Below, piece after piece: positions 4,575-6,783 of a stretch of 6,783 bases of DNA. Source of the DNA: an uncultured Collinsella sp. (GTDB lineage: Bacteria > Actinomycetota > Coriobacteriia > Coriobacteriales > Coriobacteriaceae); assembly GCA_900547025.1 (NCBI GenBank), contig UREZ01000092.1, forward strand, positions 1-6,783, written 5' to 3'. The translations under genes and the position numbers were made by a program. Every line of letters begins with the position of its first letter. Positions within the stretch are counted from its first letter, which is position 1. The notes below the pieces were generated by a model. That model was not told where the DNA came from and ran no database searches. It was given only the letters and a program-made list of their open reading frames with translations.

Positions 4575-6053
4575 TTAGAGCAGCACGCAGGCGACGGTCA
4601 GGATGACGGCGCAGACGACGGAGAGCGCGACGATGAGCTTAAGGGCAAACTTGAGCCAGGTCGTCCACTCGATCTTGGCCAGGGCGAGACCGCCCATGAT
4701 GGCGCCGGAAGTCGGGGTGAACAGGTTCACGACACCGATGGCGGCGGAGAAGATCATGACCATGACCTCGGGCGAGAAGCCAAGCTTAACAGCCAGCGGT
4801 CCCATGATGGGCATGGAGACGGTGGCCATACCGGAGGTCGAGGGGATCAGGAAGGACAGGCCGAAGTAGACCAGGAAGCTCATGGGAGCGAAGATCACGC
4901 CGGACAGGCCAGCCAGGGCATTGGCGGCAGCGTCGAGGACGAAGACGTCGAGGCCGGTGTTAGCCATGAGGACGGAGATACCACGGGCGAGGGCGATAAC
5001 GAGAACAACGGACATCATGTCGGCAGCGCCGGTGATGAAGGTGTTGACGATCTGCTTCTCGGACAGGCCACCGATGATACCGATCAGGACGGCCATGAGG
5101 AAGAACCAGGTGGAAGCCTCGTCGAAGTACCACTGGCCAATGGGCAGGCCGGTGATCAGGGCAGACCAGCCCTGGACGACGGCGTTACCATCGGCGTCGT
5201 AGACAGCGCCAGCGTCGAAGAAGTTGGCGACGCCCTCGTTGAGATCGGCCAGCGGAATGAAACCGACGATCATGACGACGAAGGTGAAGGCGAAGGCGAT
5301 CAGAACACCCTTCTGACGACCGGTGAGCTTGACCTCCTTGTGGACCTCGGAAGCAGCCTTGCCGTGAGCCTCTTCGGCGTCCTTGAGCTCCTGCATCGAC
5401 AGGATGGTGGAACCCTTGTCAGCCTTGACCTTCTTGGCATAGTTCATCACGAAAACGATGGACATAGCGGTAGTGACAATCCACAGGACGGCACCGAGGC
5501 CGATGATGATGGACTGGTTGACCTCAATGCCAACGCCGGTCAGAGCGTCGACGGCAGCGCCGACGGCGAACGGGTTAACCGTGGAGCCCAGGCAGCCGCA
5601 GCCAGCGCCGAGCAGGACGGTAGCGGCGCCGACCATGGGGTCGAAGCCAGCGGCCATCATGGTAGCGGCGAGCAGGGCGTAGAAGGGAACGGTCTCCTCG
5701 CACATACCATAGGTGGTACCACCGAGGGAGAAGATGAGCATAAGGACAGGAACGAGCATGATCTCGTTGCCCTTAAGCTTCTGCACCAGAACGGCGATGC
5801 CGTTGTCCAGAGCGCCGGTCTCGGTCATCATACCGAGGAAGCCGCCCAGGATCATAACGAAGAGGCAGACGGGCAGAGCGTCAGCGAAGCCCAGGATCGG
5901 GGCGGTGCAGAAATCGCTCAAGCGGGCTGCAGTAACCGCGCCGCCGGACGTGCCGGAGACGATAACGGTAATCACTGCAACAATTGCCAGCAGAGCTAGA
6001 AGAATGGTGAACGATGAAGGCATACCGCGCTTTTTCTTAGCGGTCTCAGTCAT
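4575..6053 (-). CDS. YfcC/DcuC-family membrane carrier, probable arginine/ornithine-type exchanger
   Basis: A 492-residue polytopic membrane protein of the YfcC (C4-dicarboxylate anaerobic carrier, DcuC superfamily) type, the expected length. A short basic N-terminus (TETAKKKRG) precedes the first membrane helix (about 15-33). Two hydrophobic halves are split by a charged, probably cytoplasmic loop (about 204-249, KKVKADKG...EVHKEVKLTGRQKG). Family signatures are GGTTYGMCEE (111-120), GSTVNPF (156-162), IPSTSG (403-408) and TPTSG (446-450); the paired motifs fit re-entrant substrate-binding loops. Its neighbour is an ornithine carbamoyltransferase, so arginine/ornithine or citrulline exchange for the arginine deiminase pathway is the best guess; other amino acids, peptides or dicarboxylates remain possible. 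Three in-frame ATGs compete (6080, 6062, 6053). The last is chosen because AAGGGGGG lies 9 nt before it, while the G-run abuts the second. From about residue 60 on, codons are strongly biased to GGC, ATC, CTG, GTC and ACC, suggesting high expression. No convincing promoter was found; TAATAAT at 6142-6136 is a weak candidate just after the preceding terminator. Confidence 0.88.
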   Translation of the reverse strand: MTETAKKKRGMPSSFTILLALLAIVAVITVIVSGTSGGAVTAARLSDFCTAPILGFADALPVCLFVMILGGFLGMMTETGALDNGIAVLVQKLKGNEIMLVPVLMLIFSLGGTTYGMCEETVPFYALLAATMMAAGFDPMVGAATVLLGAGCGCLGSTVNPFAVGAAVDALTGVGIEVNQSIIIGLGAVLWIVTTAMSIVFVMNYAKKVKADKGSTILSMQELKDAEEAHGKAASEVHKEVKLTGRQKGVLIAFAFTFVVMIVGFIPLADLNEGVANFFDAGAVYDADGNAVVQGWSALITGLPIGQWYFDEASTWFFLMAVLIGIIGGLSEKQIVNTFITGAADMMSVVLVIALARGISVLMANTGLDVFVLDAAANALAGLSGVIFAPMSFLVYFGLSFLIPSTSGMATVSMPIMGPLAVKLGFSPEVMVMIFSAAIGVVNLFTPTSGAIMGGLALAKIEWTTWLKFALKLIVALSVVCAVILTVACVLL

Positions 6054-6062
6054 GGTTCTCAT

Positions 6063-6070
6063 CCCCCCTT
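6063..6070 (-). promoter_or_regulatory. Ribosome binding site of the carrier gene
   Basis: AAGGGGGG on the minus strand lies 9 nt before the ATG at 6053-6051. It touches the ATG at 6062-6060, which makes that start unlikely. The ATG at 6080 has only a weak purine stretch (GAGAAAG) upstream. This decides the start, though the spacing is slightly long. Confidence 0.6.
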
Positions 6071-6148
6071 CATAAATCATTTAACTTTCTCGCGCTAAGC
6101 GGATCTTCCGTGCCGTGCCTGCCGCTTGATGCGAGATTATTACCAGAT

Positions 6149-6184
6149 AAAACTGCTCGGGGTGTGCAGCAATACACCCCGAGC
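6149..6184 (-). terminator. Intrinsic terminator of the ornithine carbamoyltransferase gene
   Basis: The minus strand has a perfect 11-bp stem GCTCGGGGTGT (6184-6174) with ACACCCCGAGC (6165-6155) around an 8-nt loop, then AG and TTTT. It starts 16 nt after the stop codon and lies about 100 nt before the carrier start, so the carrier depends on read-through or its own promoter. Confidence 0.9.
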
Positions 6185-6200
6185 GAGATGCTAGATGCTC

Positions 6201-6783
6201 TTACTTGAGCGTGGCGTACATGACAGCCTTGATGGTGTGCATGCGGTTCTCGGCCTCGTCGAAGACCTTGGAAGCGGGGCTCTCGAAGACCTCGTCGGTG
6301 ACCTCCTGCTCGGTGATGCCGAACTGCTCGCACTTCTCGGCGCCAATCGTGGTGTTGGTGTCGTGGAAGCTGGGCAGGCAGTGCAGGAAGATGGCACCCG
6401 GGTTGGCCATAGCCATGACCTCGGAGGTAACGCGATACGGGGTGAGCTGAGCGATGCGCTCGGCCCAGACCTCGTCGGGCTCGCCCATGGAGACCCACAC
6501 GTCGGTGTAGATAACGTCGGCACCGGTGACGCCGTCCTTGACGTCGGTGGTCAGCTTGATGGTGCAGCCGTTGGCCTCGGCGATGGGCTTGCAGGCCTCG
6601 ATGACGTCGTCAGCGGGCATGCACTCCTCGGGGCCGCAGGCCACGAAGTTCATGCCGAGCTTGGAGCAGACGACCATGAGGGAGCGAGCAACGTTGTTCT
6701 TGCAGTCGCCCATGAAGACGAGGGTCTTGCCCTTGATGTCGTAGTTGAAGTTCTCCTGGACGGTCAGGATGTCGGCGAGCATC
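6201..6783 (-). CDS. arcB: Ornithine carbamoyltransferase, C-terminal part (cut by window edge)
   Basis: The last 193 residues of an ornithine carbamoyltransferase; the N-terminal carbamoyl-phosphate domain with the STRTR motif lies beyond the right edge. The fragment begins MLADILT, the tail of the family's HPTQxLAD motif. It then shows GDCKNNVARSL (25-35 of the fragment, normally GDxRNNxxNSL), the ornithine-loop SMGEP (98-102), active-site HCLPSFHD (134-141) and the ending VFDEAENRMHTIKAVMYATL. The enzyme interconverts ornithine plus carbamoyl phosphate with citrulline plus phosphate. The EVTDEVFES...ENRMHTIKAVM tail and the adjacent carrier favour the catabolic ArcB of the arginine deiminase pathway, but anabolic ArgF cannot be excluded from this fragment. 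The R-to-K and N-to-R changes in the GDCKNNVARS loop are a noticeable variant. Closed by a strong terminator. Confidence 0.95.
   Translation of the reverse strand, partial: MLADILTVQENFNYDIKGKTLVFMGDCKNNVARSLMVVCSKLGMNFVACGPEECMPADDVIEACKPIAEANGCTIKLTTDVKDGVTGADVIYTDVWVSMGEPDEVWAERIAQLTPYRVTSEVMAMANPGAIFLHCLPSFHDTNTTIGAEKCEQFGITEQEVTDEVFESPASKVFDEAENRMHTIKAVMYATLK

Noticed and set aside
5340..5999. 219-codon open frame on the plus strand
   Set aside because: Antisense to the carrier. Its Gly/Asp/His/Glu-rich low-complexity translation is what strong codon bias on the opposite strand produces.
6054..6092. Possible ARG-box (ArgR operator) in the AT-rich stretch before the carrier
   Set aside because: The AAATGATTTATGAA segment is AT-rich but does not match the two TGAAT/ATTCA-type half-sites well enough to call.

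Overview
The window is a GC-rich stretch of bacterial chromosome in which every supported gene lies on the minus strand, so transcription runs from high to low coordinates. Gene content and protein flavour suggest an anaerobic high-GC gut Actinomycetota of the Coriobacteriia (Collinsella-like). This is an inference from an arginine-fermentation enzyme beside a YfcC-type carrier, a DUF1846/UPF0371 protein and the pyrG-XerC/D pair; it was not tested by a search. I see no rRNA, tRNA, CRISPR array, phage gene or transposase.

Layout in the direction of transcription. (1) 6783-6201: C-terminal part of an ornithine carbamoyltransferase, probably the catabolic ArcB, closed by a strong terminator. (2) 6053-4575: a YfcC/DcuC-family 12-TM-type carrier, likely an arginine/ornithine or related amino-acid exchanger working with that enzyme. 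It is followed by an unusually structured 3' UTR and a terminator. (3) 4574-4095: a 480-bp gene-free gap holding that 3' UTR, a 100-bp long-stem palindrome with possible flanking 5-bp direct repeats, and the promoter of the next gene. (4) 4094-2613: a conserved DUF1846 (UPF0371) protein of unknown function, with its own terminator. (5) 2356-2018: a small winged-helix DNA-binding protein with a textbook ribosome binding site and its own terminator. (6) 1839-178: CTP synthase (pyrG), with a short leader that holds a hairpin and a perfect DnaA box. (7) 175-1: the N-terminus of a XerC/XerD tyrosine recombinase starting 2 nt after the pyrG stop.

The genes up to pyrG look like separate transcription units: intrinsic terminators with 11-bp stems follow the carbamoyltransferase, the carrier, DUF1846 and the winged-helix gene. 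pyrG and the recombinase probably form an operon. Functionally, carbamoyltransferase plus carrier point to the arginine deiminase pathway (ATP from citrulline via carbamoyl phosphate), and pyrG supplies CTP. DUF1846 and the winged-helix protein have no assigned role.

Most of the window is ordinary housekeeping and metabolic DNA. The parts worth a second look are non-coding: the 100-bp palindrome, the pyrG leader, the multi-hairpin 3' UTR of the carrier, and a repeated GCAGGTAA octamer in intergenic DNA.
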